Shown here one piece after another: positions 46,286-58,200 of a stretch of DNA of 64,000 nt; positions within the stretch are counted from its first letter, which is position 1, and every line of letters begins with the position of its first letter. Origin of the DNA: Tipula vernalis (taxonomy: Eukaryota > Arthropoda > Insecta > Diptera > Tipulidae); assembly GCA_958295665.1 (NCBI GenBank), contig OY282560.1, positions 93,038,311-93,102,310 on the forward strand, read 5' to 3'. Both the position numbers and the translations under genes were made by a program. The notes below the pieces were generated by a model. It was not told the origin of the DNA, did no database searches, and was given only the letters and a program-made list of their open reading frames with translations.

Positions 46286-47268
46286 TTAGAACTTGTTAAT
46301 ACAAAACGATTTATTTCAATGTTTTTTATGCTTACCATATGGTTTTCCGTGTACATTTTTGAACGCTAAATACGATCCCGTTGTCAAATTTGCCTTATCT
46401 CTTTTTAGTCTTGAGTTATTTTAAGTGCAAAAGTAGCAAAAACAAGATTCGGATTCAGCGCAAAAAATCACTTCGGATACGACCGTTCAATAATAAAAAA
46501 AAATGTTTTAACTCTTTTTTTGCAGGCCTGTGTGTTTAATAAATGTAAATAACATAAATAATTAAGTATGATTGCTTCACCCAGAGAAATCAAAGTGTGT
46601 ATTATTCTTTTAGCGGATTGTTTTTGAAAGGCAAAACTTATGCGTGAAATACAACTTGAACTAGTTAGTACAGGAATAAGTTTATTTTGAAATAAATTGA
46701 CCAAAATGTCAAGGCAACTTTACGCTTATTTGAATATGGTAAATTCCAGCATTAATTCTTACTTCACAGGGTGTATCGAAATATTTGTTTAAACCAATAA
46801 TTTCTGTGGCGATTGCATTTACAGAGTTTTCTTCAGGAAACATAATTTTTGTTTACTTGATTACATGGCGAAAAATATTAAGACTCATTGTCGATAAACT
46901 CGCGTACTTACTTTAAATGTACAGAATACATCCGTACACTCAGATGTGGAACCACTAGGCGTTTTCTCATCGTATAAAGGATTAATTCGGGCAATATTTC
47001 CATCTTTAAAAAAATTACTTAAGTCCTAAAATCGTAGAAAAAAGGGGATTGGGATTATCGACTGATCGTAAAACAAAAACATTGAATTTGTTTACGAAAT
47101 TAAATCTGGATGGTGAAGAACATGAAAGAGATTAAGCTAGTGTTTGATAAAGTATCACTTTCACTTCAATTTTTCCCTTAAGCAAAGCTCTATAACACAA
47201 CGATTACATTAGCTGTTATTATAACAGTGGAGCAAATTTAATCAATATAGTTCATTGATACGAGGGCG
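46286..47268. other. AT-rich spacer
   Basis: No gene, repeat termini or RNA recognised. Small frames only. Confidence 0.4.
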
Positions 47269-47270
47269 GA

Positions 47271-48529
47271 TTGAAAATGAAGCTACCTAAGTAGGAAAAC
47301 AAAATTTTTTTTTGCCAAAAACCGTTTATTTCTCAACATAGTCTCCATTTAATTCGACACACTTAGTAAGACGATATTCCAACTTTTTTATACCATCTGA
47401 ATAATACGATTTCGGGAATCCCTCAAAATACGCGTTAGTTTCGATAATCACTTCTTCGTTTGAGATGAATCTTTATCCTGCGAGCCATTTTTTCAAGTTT
47501 GGAAACAGGAAAAAGTCACTAGGAGCTAAATCTGGACTATAAGGTGGATGATCAACCAATTCGAAGTGTATTTCACGTAATTTTAGCATCGTATCTAATG
47601 CTGTGTGAACCGGTGCGTTGTCTTAAAGAAAGAGCACTTTTTTATTCTTTAAATGTGGTCGTTTTTCCTTGATTGCATCAACCAATTGATCCAATAATGC
47701 ACGATAATACTTTCCTGTGATTGTGGATCCTTTTTCAAGATAATCGATGAGCAATATTCCGTGTGCATCCCAAAATATAGTGGCCATAACCTTGCCAGCC
47801 GATTTCACTGCCTTTGCCTTCTTCGGAGCACTTCCACCAGCTTTGGTTTCAGGTGTGTAGTGGTGGACCCACGTTTCATCAACAGTAATTAATCGACGCC
47901 AAAAATCTACAGGATTACGCTTTATCATGTCCAAACACCGCTGTGAAGTGGTCTGTCGAACTCGTTTTTGTTCGACACTGAGCAAACGCGGCACCCATCT
48001 TGCCGATAGCTTTTTCATATGCAAATGTTCATGCAAAATGTTGAACAGACGTTCATATGATATGTTTACCATTTCAACAATCTCACGCAACTTGACTCGG
48101 CGATCATTCATAACGATATCGAGGATTTTCTTGATATTCTCTTCAGTAACCACCTCTTTTGGCCTTCCTGTTGATGGTATTGTTGCAGTGCTTCTTCGGC
48201 CGCGTTTAAATTCAGCAATCCAATATTTTACCATGTAATCTGACGGAGCAGACTCACCGTAATGTTTATCGAGCTTTTTTTTTGTCTCTTTCGCCGTTTT
48301 CCCTTTCAAATAATAGTGTTTAATCACTACACGAAATTCGTTTTTTTCCATTTTTCAAGAAACACAAAAGTTGCTTACTTCAAACGACTACAACAAATAA
48401 ACTAATCGATGAATTTGGGTGAAATTTTAATAGCTGACGTTTGACAGATCGCAATTTCTAAAAAACAAAAAAAAATTGTGTTTGTGCTGCCATCTAGCGC
48501 TAGGTAGCTTCATTTTCAATCCGCCCTCG
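47271..48529 (-). mobile_element. mariner (D34D) element, nearly intact
   Basis: 1259 bp, TA-flanked (47269-47270 and 48530-48531). TIRs of about 30 bp, cgagggcggattgaaaatga / mirrored tcattttcaatccgccctcg, extending to agctacct. The transposase occupies most of the minus strand. Confidence 0.93.
47335..48351 (-). pseudogene. mariner transposase with two premature stops
   Basis: MEKNEFRVVIKHYYLKGK begins at 48351. The frame is open to 47623 with a two-part HTH domain (about 1-115), LSARWVPRLL, VDETWVHH (first catalytic Asp), VMATIFWDAHG and IKEKRPHLKN. A TAA at 47625-47623 replaces the codon before the second catalytic Asp; reading on in the same frame gives DNAPVH and PPYSPDLAPSDFFLF with exactly 34 residues between the two Asp. 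A second TAA falls just after KKWLAG (about 47475). The frame otherwise continues to LNGDYVEK near 47335. Two substitutions thus separate it from a full-length frame of about 340 residues. Confidence 0.92.
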
Positions 48530-48531
48530 TA

Positions 48532-48809
48532 TATTGTCAAGTTTATATCACCTATAGCACAAATAAATTTTTAGCTTTAATATTTTGCAACAGCTTACCT
48601 AATTTCTTCGTGTGTATATGTTTCAAAAAACATACATTCGGGCAAATTTAGTATGGAGGGAAATTTATTCAAATTTGAACTTAATGCTAAATTTCCTTAA
48701 ACTTAATAACGGTTCAAAGGTTAACCTTTTAAAGCCGAGACTGTTTGACAATTTAAAAATTTAGTTTTATCCATGTCTAAGAAAATCGACATCTCAAAAG
48801 TTTTCTCTA
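48532..48809. other. AT-rich spacer between mariner and minisatellite
   Basis: No gene or repeat recognised. Confidence 0.4.
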
Positions 48810-49130
48810 TCGGCAAACATCGTACCGTTTGTGTCGGCCATCTGTTTTGTCAGCGGTGTCTTGTCGACGATGTGGTTGGGACGGCTATCTGCTTTGTTTA
48901 CTCTGTGGAATTGGTGAAATATTTGTCGGGCATCTGTTCTATCGGTCATCTGTCTTGTTTCGGATGTGGTTGTATCAGCCAACTGTCTTGTCGGTGCTGT
49001 AATTGTCGGCTATCTTTCCTGTTTACTCTGTCTTATCGGCGATGTAGTTGTCGGCCATCTATCCTGCCGGCGATATGGTTGTGTCGCCCATCTGTCTTGT
49101 GGGCCATAAATGGTTGTCGGTCATGTAACC
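48810..49130. repeat. 33-bp minisatellite, block 3, reverse orientation
   Basis: Reverse complement of the units flanking the LOA element (gtcggccatctgtcttgtcggcgatgtggttgt type). About nine degenerate units. Short frames over it (such as MADTTTSETRQMTD on the minus strand) mirror those at 39409-39600. Confidence 0.8.
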
Positions 49131-49187
49131 CAAATTAATTACTTTTTCTCCATTTTCCACAACAATAGCGATAATTTTAGTTACATA

Positions 49188-50421
49188 CAGTCCTAACCAA
49201 AATTATTTGTACCTGGTAAATTTTTGATGGAACGTAACGCAAACAACTTTAAAAATTATATAAATAATAAGCTTTTTGAAAACATTAACTTTAATTCAAT
49301 AAATTTAATTACCCTGCTTTATATTTCTATCAATTTTTTTTTTAATTTTAGTTTCAGGAGAAATTACAGTTAATTTAGTGTTTGCCAAAATTATTTGTAC
49401 CCACAAATTTGTTCTCAATATTATTTGTGCAATATAAATTTAAGATTATTTGTTGCTAATTAAATAATGATATAGTCACTCATGTTTTGCATGTACATGG
49501 TCAGTTTTTGCTTAGCCTCTATAACATCTAGTAAGCGGTTCAAAAATTTGTTGTTAACATCACCTATAATCTTATTCCCCTCGGTTTTCTTCGCTGCCTG
49601 CTACACATTTTCGGTCTTTTTAGATCATGAATATATTCCACTTTAACTTAAACCTCCGCAAGCTTAAATCGAAACCCTGCCCTGGCCAAAACAAATAATT
49701 ATATTCAAGATTTTTGTATAATTTCGTGGCAATGACTTTTCTTATGTATGGGAGCATTATTGTGCTGAAGAGCAAATTGAGGACCGACTAGTTTATCATC
49801 AACAAGGAATGTTAATTCATCAAATAAACCGATATGGAACTAGGGCCTTGAACAGCTGTAGTGTATAGGACATACAGACAAACGGAATATGATCTGCCGT
49901 CAGGAAATGAAACGAGAATATAATAATAATAATTAGATCTCTATAGATCATAGGGCTTATCTTAAGATGCCGTTCACGTTTTAATTCCTGACGGTAGATC
50001 ATATTCCGTTTATCTGTATGTTCTATAAACTAAGAAAATCTTGAATATAATTATTTGTCTTGGCCAGGGCAGGGTTTCGATTTAAACTTGCTGAGGTTTA
50101 AGTTAAAGTGGAAGATATTCGTTATCTGAAAAGATTAAAAATGTGTAGCAGGCTGCCAAAAAAACCATGGGAGATAAGATTCTAGGTGATGTTAACAACA
50201 AATTTTTGAACCAATTGCTAGGTATTATAGAGGCTAAACAAAAACTGACAATCTCTTATATTAACTGTAATTTCTCCTAGAACTAAAATTTTGATAGAAA
50301 TGTAGAGAAGGGAGGGTAATTAAATTTATTGACATATCATAATTTATTTATTAAATTTAAATTTGTTTGCATTATGATGCATCAAAAAATTAGCAGGTAC
50401 AAATAATTTTGGTTAGGACTG
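49188..50421. mobile_element. Foldback element derived from a Tc1-like transposon
   Basis: TA-flanked (49186-49187, 50422-50423). The termini cagtcctaaccaaaattatt are inverted at the right end. The arms are complementary over most of their length, meeting at about 49950-49970 (agatctctatagatc); the left arm has about 120 bp not in the right one. Within the left arm the minus strand keeps FVDDKLVGPQFALQHNNAPI, like the DNAPIH region of a Tc1 transposase, and WPGQGFDL where WPxQSPDL is usual. The matching segment in the right arm is partial. Confidence 0.85.
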
Positions 50422-50423
50422 TA

Positions 50424-53400
50424 TTTTAAAAAAGGAAAGGCTGTTTAAGTGAGTTACGTTAATTACAGGGACAGTACTTTTATTTTCGATTCTACATTTA
50501 CAGTTCAAACGACTGATCGTTTAACCCAAGAAAAAGTTGCTTTAGGCTGAAATTGTATCTTAACATTTAGGTGCAAAAATGTGGTTTTTCACTAATATCT
50601 CGAAAACTATAAAATACTCAAAAAAAAACGATTTATCCAAAAAAACGAAGAGAAAATGTCTCAAAATGAGGGAAATTTTAGCCGATTTTGGTTATCGTGC
50701 TTTGCTTTTAATTCTATCTCGACAACCGATGAGTGAATTTTAATGAGACAAATTCGATTACATGCAGCTTGGTGTTATTCTTAATGAAAATATTTTTATT
50801 AATCCTCCAAATTAATATGCGAAAAAAAAGTAGAAAATTATGTAAATAAATAAAAATTATATAAGGGCCCGTCACGCTAATTTTCGTATTTGTATAATTG
50901 ATTATTTCGTAGTTTCGCAAATTTGACGTCTTTTCTTTGATTGGGTTAAATTATTGCCCCAGCAACAACTAAAAATAAACAAGCTCACAGGCTATTTATT
51001 TTCGCAAATTCTTCGGCGTATACGGTTGTTATTACCTGATTTAAAATTCTCTTTGTAATTACTTGTGATTTTTTTAATACATTAAGTTAATTTATTGTTT
51101 ATACTTAACTTTTCTGTTGATTGCCTTCAGTATAATTTTTTTTATATGTGAACTAAAAATTATATGAAAATGAGCAGTAGACAATCTTGAACGTTTCCCG
51201 ATATTTGGATTCATATTAATTTCTATTTATTAAAAATCACACGTAATCGCAATAGATCGATTATTTAACGGTTAAAGTATGTCAGATTTTACTGAGTTAA
51301 GGAAAACCAATACCAGTTTTTATAAAAGTAACTTAGTAAAGAAAGAATTACAAAACAATTTACTGGCTTAGCTTAGCACAACAAAAATCGTATGTGTTCC
51401 GCTTCATACAACATACACATATATGAACAACATTTTGAAACCTTAATCTAACGTAAAATTATATTACTCCTACCTACGATCTTCTACAAGCTTCAAGAAA
51501 TTTGACCAAATATAAGTAGTAAGAAAAAAAATCTCCTGCGTCTAAAATTTGTTAACCTTGTGTTTGCAAAATTATAAATATCGAAGAATTTTGAAAATCT
51601 AGTAAAATGATTCGAAAATATTTTCCAATATTCTCACACACAATTTTTTCTACATATCGCATTCTAGTTTAATCTTAATTAGTTTTAACGTACAAAAACT
51701 AATAAAAAAACGTTAGAGGTGTTTTTTATTGAAAATTAAAATTAATTAAAAATTGTTTAAGCTAATAAAATTAATTAGATATGTCAATATTTCAACATAA
51801 TATCGAAGAATATGTAAACTCTCACAGTTGCTTGTTTTCACGTTTACCATTATCTTACTTTTTAGTAAATCAGTGTAATAAAGTGCTAATGAGATGTTTA
51901 GTCGATACAAAAATAAGAGTGCTTTACACTTAATAAAATAATTAAATCTCTCTCTCAAAAAAAACCTTTTAAATCTAAAATTTTGAAAGATTATTGAAGC
52001 AGAACAACGAACTCATCCTCGCAATGTCGAATACCAAGCACATTTGGGAATTCTTCCACAAACAACATGCTACTTTAATGCGGGACACATTCCTCAGCAT
52101 CGATCATACACTTCCGTTGATTTATGACCTGCTCAGTCGATTTATTTGGTCTAGTTTGACATATCGCATTTAATGGGATACGTGCAGGTATAGTTCACTA
52201 TAAAGTTTGAAAAACATTTTTTTAAATGGACTTTTGATTTGTTACGAAATCAATGACTGATATGGACTATTTATAACATTAAAATTTATCTGAGAATTCA
52301 ATTTGATTTTTACATTTTTATTGTTTTGTTGTAACTGTTTATTATTACATTGTTATTTATGAGCCGGCACAACTTAAATGATCAAGAAAAGCCAGTGAAA
52401 ATTTTAAACAGGCATGATGAAAGGGAGCCCTTGTTGGTTTTTTTTTCTTTTCAATAGTAAGGTCTTGTATTTGATCCGAACTTCAAATTTCAAAATTTGA
52501 GTACATATATAAAATGCAGCTCAACTAAAATTCGAAATTCTAGTTTCGAATTTGTTTATAAATCTGTTGAAGAGTCATGAGAAAAAATAGGAAAGAACAG
52601 AAAATAAGAATAATTTGAATAACTCCAAAATGACGGATTTATTTATAGTTTTAACTTATGCGGTTACAATGAATGAAAAACCATGAGGATTGTAATATCA
52701 TACAGTACCTACACTAAAATCCCAATATTTCTCGTATGCCTTCCTTTGTTTCGTCTTGTTGTGAGGGAATCCAGTTGATTTTCTAGCAAAGAACAAAACG
52801 CGATTGAATAACAATTTGTTTTATTGAAAATGTCAATTTAGTTCAAACAGAGAAGGGATCTTCACAAGCAATTGAAAATATACTCAACCAACGCTCACCA
52901 TTGGGTTGGCTAAAATACATGTCTTACGTTCAGTAATCACTCATAGAAGATTAGATTTTCTTCTACCTGCTTTAGAATATTCGTCACAATGCTAACTTTG
53001 TTCGAGTAATATCAACATTATTACGGAATTGGTAAACAACGCGCTTGTTAAAAGTAATACAGAAAATCGAAAGCCGGACAAGGAATCAACTTCTGGAAGC
53101 AAGTAAAATATGATAATAATTTGTAATGTACTAATTTTGAAAGTATCAAATATCAATAAAGCAGTAATTATAATCGATTTTTGTTATTGTCAGTCTTTAA
53201 AATACAATATCTCTTTGTCAAAAAGTTGTGTTGTTCTGTCGTGTTCGATTGTACAACTTATCAGAGGTGGTAGGTGAAGGTATTATCTTTCAAATAGGAA
53301 AAAAGTTGGCTGCTGTAAGCTGCTTTCTCGGATTTTATTGAAGTTTTTGAAAAATAGGTTAGCGAAAAAGTGCTGAGAGATTTTTTGCCATTTTTTGATT

Positions 53401-53435
53401 AAGATTTTTTTTTTTTATTCAAAATGAGTTTTATT
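50424..53435. other. Three-kilobase AT-rich stretch without recognised genes
   Basis: No long ORF. A 43-codon plus frame at about 52010-52140 looks less AT-rich than its surroundings but matches nothing I know. Short-frame calls at 50714-50920 and 51746-51958 follow the AT composition and are not called. Confidence 0.4.
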
Positions 53436-53623
53436 TAAGAATATATTAGCCATTATTATCTATGACCTTTTGCCATTTTTCGGGAATTTCATAATTCCAT
53501 CGGTGTAGAACTTCTGCTCTCTTCTGTTTATCGGCGAAAAACTTGGTCAATTGATTTTCACAGTTCTTTTTGAAGCCAACTAGAACCTCATAATGTACGA
53601 TTCCCTTCTATTCCCACCATATA

Positions 53624-54925
53624 CGAGGAGACTAACAAAAGTTCGTTTAGTTGACCAGAAAAAAAATAAAAATTTTTTTTTCATGTTTTTTCTTAATCTT
53701 CGTCTTTTTTATCTTCCCTCCCTACATAATCGCCATTGATTTCAATGCATTTTTTAAGCCTATAGGTCCACTTCTCAAAACAGTCTTCAAAATCTTACTT
53801 TTTAAACTTATCAAGTTCAGCATAAACCGCATGTATTAGCTCCGCGTTACTGTTAAACGCCTTTCCCCTCAATTTTTTTAAAATTTTTGGAAATAACCAG
53901 AAATCACAAGGTGCTAGATCCGGGGAATATGGCGCTAGTCGTATTTCTTCGATACCAGAGATCGCAATAAAGTTACTCGTTATTTTAGCAGTGTGAGCTG
54001 GCGCGTTGTCATGATGTAAAAAGTAGCGCTGCAAATCCTCTTTCTTCCGGTTTTCCAACAAATTTTTGAAAACTTTTGGTAAGCAGTCATCGATATACCA
54101 TTTTGCAGTTACCATCTCGACCCTTTTCCAGGGGAATAGCAGCTACAATTTTTGATTGGGTGAAGTAAACTGATATCATTATTTTGTTGCTGATTTTTGT
54201 TGCTTAGCTTTTACGGGTGGGTTTGCTCCTGTTGGGCTCCATACCATGGACTGCTGTTTGGTTTCCGGATCATACTTATAGAACCAAGATTCGTCACCAG
54301 CAACGACTTTACTAAAGTTGCTAGACTTCTCATTTTCGAATTTATTTTGGAAAAATTTGGCAAAATGCATTTTTGGGCCTCATTAAAAATTCGTGGAATC
54401 CATCGAGCAGATTTCCTCGTGTATCCCAGATGATTATTTAATATTCGCGATCCAGCCATGGCATTCAAGGCCAATTCATTAGCAATAATTTCTTGTGTCA
54501 ATCGTAGATCTTCGTCAACTTTGGACTTCACCAGAGCCACAGTGGAAGATTTTGGTCGACCTTCTCAAGGCTCGGCCTCTACAGAAAAATGTCCCGTCTG
54601 GAATCTTCGGAACCACTTGGAAATAGTCTGTAGAGACGGTGCAATCGTGCCGTATGCAATTTGGCATTCATTGAATATTTGTAGTGGCTTTAGTTTACGC
54701 CGAAAACCGAAGAGAATCACATAGAGAATATCTGTTTGCATTGGTGGTGGAATTTCGTCTGATCCATCCTCAGCTATTTTGCGTTTTCTCGTCTCCATTT
54801 TAACCGATCGTTCTGAAATTTAGAAAGAAGTTTCATAAAACAATTGCAAAGGATTTGGTATTTTTGGCTTTTTAAAAAAAGATTTAAGAGTTACCAACTA
54901 AGCGAACTTTTGTTAGTCCCCATCC
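53624..54925 (-). mobile_element. Inner mariner inserted into the older mariner
   Basis: TA-flanked (53622-53623 and 54926-54927). TIRs: gagactaacaaaagttcgtt on the left and, inverted, gcgaacttttgttagtcccc on the right, about 28 bp. 1302 bp. Transposase on the minus strand. Not the same subfamily as the copies at 31975 and 47271, judging from TIR and protein. Confidence 0.88.
53795..54798 (-). pseudogene. Inner mariner transposase, frameshifted
   Basis: Four minus-strand pieces. 54798-54565 begins METRKRKIAEDGSDE with the HTH (FNECQIAYGTIAPSLQTISKWFRRFQTG). 54540-54211 has KSKVDEDLRLTQEIIANELA and SARWIPRIFNEAQK. 54370-54179 has VAGDESWFYKYDPETKQQ (first Asp). 54115-53795 has LHHDNAPAHTAK and APYSPDLAPCDFWLFPK (second and third Asp, 34 residues apart) and ends in AVYAELDKFKK. 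All three catalytic Asp survive, in separate frames. Confidence 0.88.
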
Positions 54926-55300
54926 TACACAGCATAACTTTATGGGTCGTCAATCCTGGCTTTGAAGTCGTTTGTGGTGGTTCACCTTTCTTTAACCATG
55001 ATCTTGTTCGAACGACATTCTCGTATTTTACCCATTTTTCATCACCAGTAAAGCAATTTACTGATGGATATTCGGTCAAACAAATTGTTCGCCGACAATT
55101 CCTGCGGCAACCAAACATTGAGCTTCTTTGTAAATCCATCCTTACGCAAATTGTTTAAAACTGTTTTGTGATCGATATTTAATTTTTTAGCAATGCCATC
55201 GCTGCTTATGTGTCGGTCTTCTTTGATTTTTGTAAGATTTCATCGACTTTTGCAATGATTGTTCGACCAAAGTGAGGTGCATCTTGATTGTAATATGACA

Positions 55301-55793
55301 TACAGGCTGTTTCATGAATAGTGATTGGCAATAGAGGATTAAGGGGGATTAATTGGTTTCAGATTCGTAATCAGCGAACCAAACAAAAATAAACCTTGAG
55401 TGCAGATTTTGAGATAATTTACTTGAGTTTTTCACTTTTGGCCAGCTTTTTTGAAAACGGCCGCAGTATGCAGCGGCGGGAATATTTTGAATTTTGCTAC
55501 AAAGAAAATTTGTCTCTATACAGTTTTTGTTCAAGGCTCTCGGTTTTTAAGAGTGCCTTTTTAAACTTGAATGGATTGCTTTGGGACTATTGTCTCCCAT
55601 TTAGAGCCGTCATCAAAAGAAACAGCGCTAAATCAAAAATTTTAGTGATCTGTTTATAAAACACAAATTTAGGTGCTGATCACTTTTTACTATCACCAAA
55701 ACTTAAATCACCGAAAAAATAAGGGGTATAAGAGAAATAGAAGAGATCAAAATACCTTCAATGTTGAGATGTGAAATCTGTCAACCATATAGT
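55301..55793. other. Spacer
   Basis: Short frames only, with no recognised domain. Confidence 0.35.
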
Positions 55794-57242
55794 CTAGTGT
55801 TTGACGGTTTTTCGCTCAGAATTCTTACGGACAAAACCGATTGACGTGAAATTAGGAAGGTAAGTATGGAATGGCTCAAGGAAATAGTGCCGATGTGTGC
55901 TTCTACCCTGGGGTAGAAGCCAGGGGATGCCATCCCTCCCTTTAGCAATTAGTACACTAAAAATAACCACAGAAATCTATAGAGGGATAAATTCTAAGCA
56001 AAAAATGTTTTATAAAGTTTTTGCGATAAATCAATATTTTTCGATTTATTCGCGATTAAAAATGTTGTGTTTTTAACTAATGCATGTTTTAGACCGATTT
56101 TTCACGAATAACTCAAAATCCTTACGTTTTATCAAAAACTTATAAGGAGCAAAAATAAAGCTTACAAAATGACCAATCAATTGTTTTTTTTTATTTCGGT
56201 AGATGCCGTACGAACCGAGTTGTGGCTCGTTGAAGCTGACTGCTTTTGCGCCGAGAACTGATTCGAACTATTCAACGTTAAATAACCTAAAAACGACAAA
56301 TTTTTGGAGGAAAACTTGTCAGAACTTTTTTAAAGTAATTGAGGTGACCTTTAAAATGAGCTTTAAAAATCGTTAGCATAAAAACTTGCGGAGTTATGAT
56401 AAAAATAAAATGGTTGTATCGTTTTTTCAAAGAAAAATCTGCAACGAAACCGATGGCTTAACTGCAAGAATTAAAATTAAACGTAATCCATTTACAATGT
56501 ACTTTATTTAGGTACTAACAGTATATTCTGAAAGTTTAAACGGTTTAGAATGCCTAGATTTGAAAAAAAGTTTGCTTCAATTTTGAAATGATTTTTGAAA
56601 TTTTTGAAAAAATTTCCTTTTTTTCACAATAACTCAAAAACTAAAGAAGATACGTACAAAATGCAAGAGTACAAAAATTTAGGTTTTTCTTGCAGAAAAT
56701 TTTGATATTTGTTTATTCTCTAGGATGAAAATTAATTGAGATATCTCCGTTTTAAGTTCGCATTTGAGTGCGAGGACCATCTTCCATGAGCCTTTTATAC
56801 TCAGGAATCTCAAAAACGAGGAAATTTTTTACAGGCTTGCGGCCCTTGACATTCCCTGCAAAATGGTTTTTGGAGCGATTAAATATCTTAAAAATTAAGG
56901 AAGTTATCGTTAAAAAACCAATCCCGTTTTCGGTGAAATTTTCGGATTGCTCTCAGACGCATTTTTGTAAAATCAACATTCTCAATCGCGAATAACTCGA
57001 AAAATCTTTAAGGCACATTGTTTGCTTAGAATTCATCTCTGTATCGATTTATGCAGTTATTTTGAGTGTACTAATTTTCGCCCCCGATAAGGGGTTACAT
57101 TCACCCCCAGGGTAAAAACACACATCGGCACTGTATAAGTTTTGTTCCTTGAACCATTCCCTACTTACCGTCCAAATTTCGCGTCAATCAGTTTTGTCCG
57201 TAAGAATTCTGAGATAAAAATAGGTTTTATCGACAAACACTG
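55794..57242. mobile_element. Non-coding element with ~270-bp inverted ends
   Basis: The left arm (about 55794-56065) is matched inverted by the right arm (about 56965-57242). Shared blocks: agtgtttg.cg, cagaattcttacggacaaaac, attga.gcgaaatt, ccgatgtgtg.ttt.accctgggg, ttcgcgatt. The interior (56066-56965) is AT-rich and non-coding, with tttgaaaa-rich text. The outermost agtgttt recalls hAT termini, but I could not confirm an 8-bp duplication. Confidence 0.7.
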
Positions 57243-57363
57243 GACAAATAACAAAGAGAAAGAGTGGTACAAGAGAAATAGGAGTATAAGGAGTATTTTG
57301 GGATTCTTTGCTCAATCGACGAAATGTTTAACGTTAATGATTTAATTTTTTTTTTAATGTGTA

Positions 57364-57581
57364 CACCTGTCCCTCGATTAACACAGTAATTACGTTCCGC
57401 CAAAGTACCGTGTAACTCAAAACTGTGTTAATCGCGACTAATAGTCGTTCCTCGATTAACACGGTACTTGATTAACGCGGCGAAACTTCTGTGCGTGTTA
57501 ATTAAGACTTTGTCTCAATTCGTTGACCGTGTTAAATCAAATCCGTATTAATCAAGTACCGTGTTAATCGAGGGATAGGTG
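57364..57581. mobile_element. pogo/Tigger-like MITE, 218 bp
   Basis: TA-flanked (57362-57363, 57582-57583). The left end cacctgtccctcgattaaca is inverted at the right end (tgttaatcgagggataggtg). Several internal repeats of ctcgattaacacggtac in both orientations. Non-coding. Ends of the CCCTCGATTAAC type are typical of Tigger-group MITEs. Confidence 0.8.
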
Positions 57582-57583
57582 TA

Positions 57584-58200
57584 TACTATTTTAATGCGTC
57601 GTGTTTCAATATCAACAGTTTCTTTTTTTTAACTATTGCTTCTTACTTTAGCAAAATAATTCTCACCTTTGAAATTTTTGGGAGTTTTTCCGTTTTTCAG
57701 TCCTGATGGTTTAAACAATCGAACTGACTCTGAAAACATTGAACGGAGTAAATTTCAAATTTTCAGGGGAGTATTTCTAATCAGAAGGGAGTATATACGA
57801 AATACAATAGTTACACCTTACACATAAATAATTGTTGGTGTTTTGTGTTAAACAAAAATCATGATCCAACAAATTACACTAAAATTGTTTTTAGCTTTTG
57901 AGCCAAATTTGAATATTAAAACTTTTATCAAACCGTCACAACTCTCCATGAAATCACTGATATTTTTAGATTATCGTTTTGAGATTTTTAAGTTTAACTT
58001 TTTTGAGATTTTTTTTTTAGGTAAGCGAAATTTTTAATTTTTAATTATTTTTACCGAAATTTTACGCGGTGTAAATAAAAAACTTACCTTAGCGAATTCA
58101 GACATGCCAAATATGCGAAGTGTATGTTCGTCTTTTTTACAAAGCTTATTTTTGAGAATTGGAAGATATTTTGGTGCAATTTAAAGAAATATCATTGCCA
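57584..58200. other. AT-rich spacer
   Basis: No gene recognised. A short phrase at 57690-57790 (agtttttccgtttttcagtc..gatggtttaaacaatcgaactgactctgaaaac) resembles the middle of repeat family A and may be a very old relic of it. Confidence 0.4.

Larger units (their letters stand above)
53440..55300 (-). mobile_element. Decayed mariner, split by a second mariner
   Basis: The right part (54926-55290, minus) carries the central transposase: FGCRRNC, FTGDEKWVKYENVVRTRSWL, then GEPPQTTSK and KVMLC up to the TA at 54926-54927. The left part (53622-53450) resumes at the other TA with WW, KGIVHYEVL, FFADKQKRAEVLHRW and PEKWQKVIDNNG, the C-terminal end of a mariner. The catalytic DNAxxH region between HYEVL and FFADK is deleted. 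Both ends lack identified TIRs. Many stops. Confidence 0.8.

Noticed and set aside
48773..49138. 121-codon cysteine-rich plus ORF
   Set aside because: Reads through the reversed minisatellite block; the repeated cysteines follow the DNA period.
52010..52140. 43-codon frame beginning IEAEQRTHPRNVEYQAH
   Set aside because: Less AT-rich than its surroundings, but too short, with no splice context or family I recognise.
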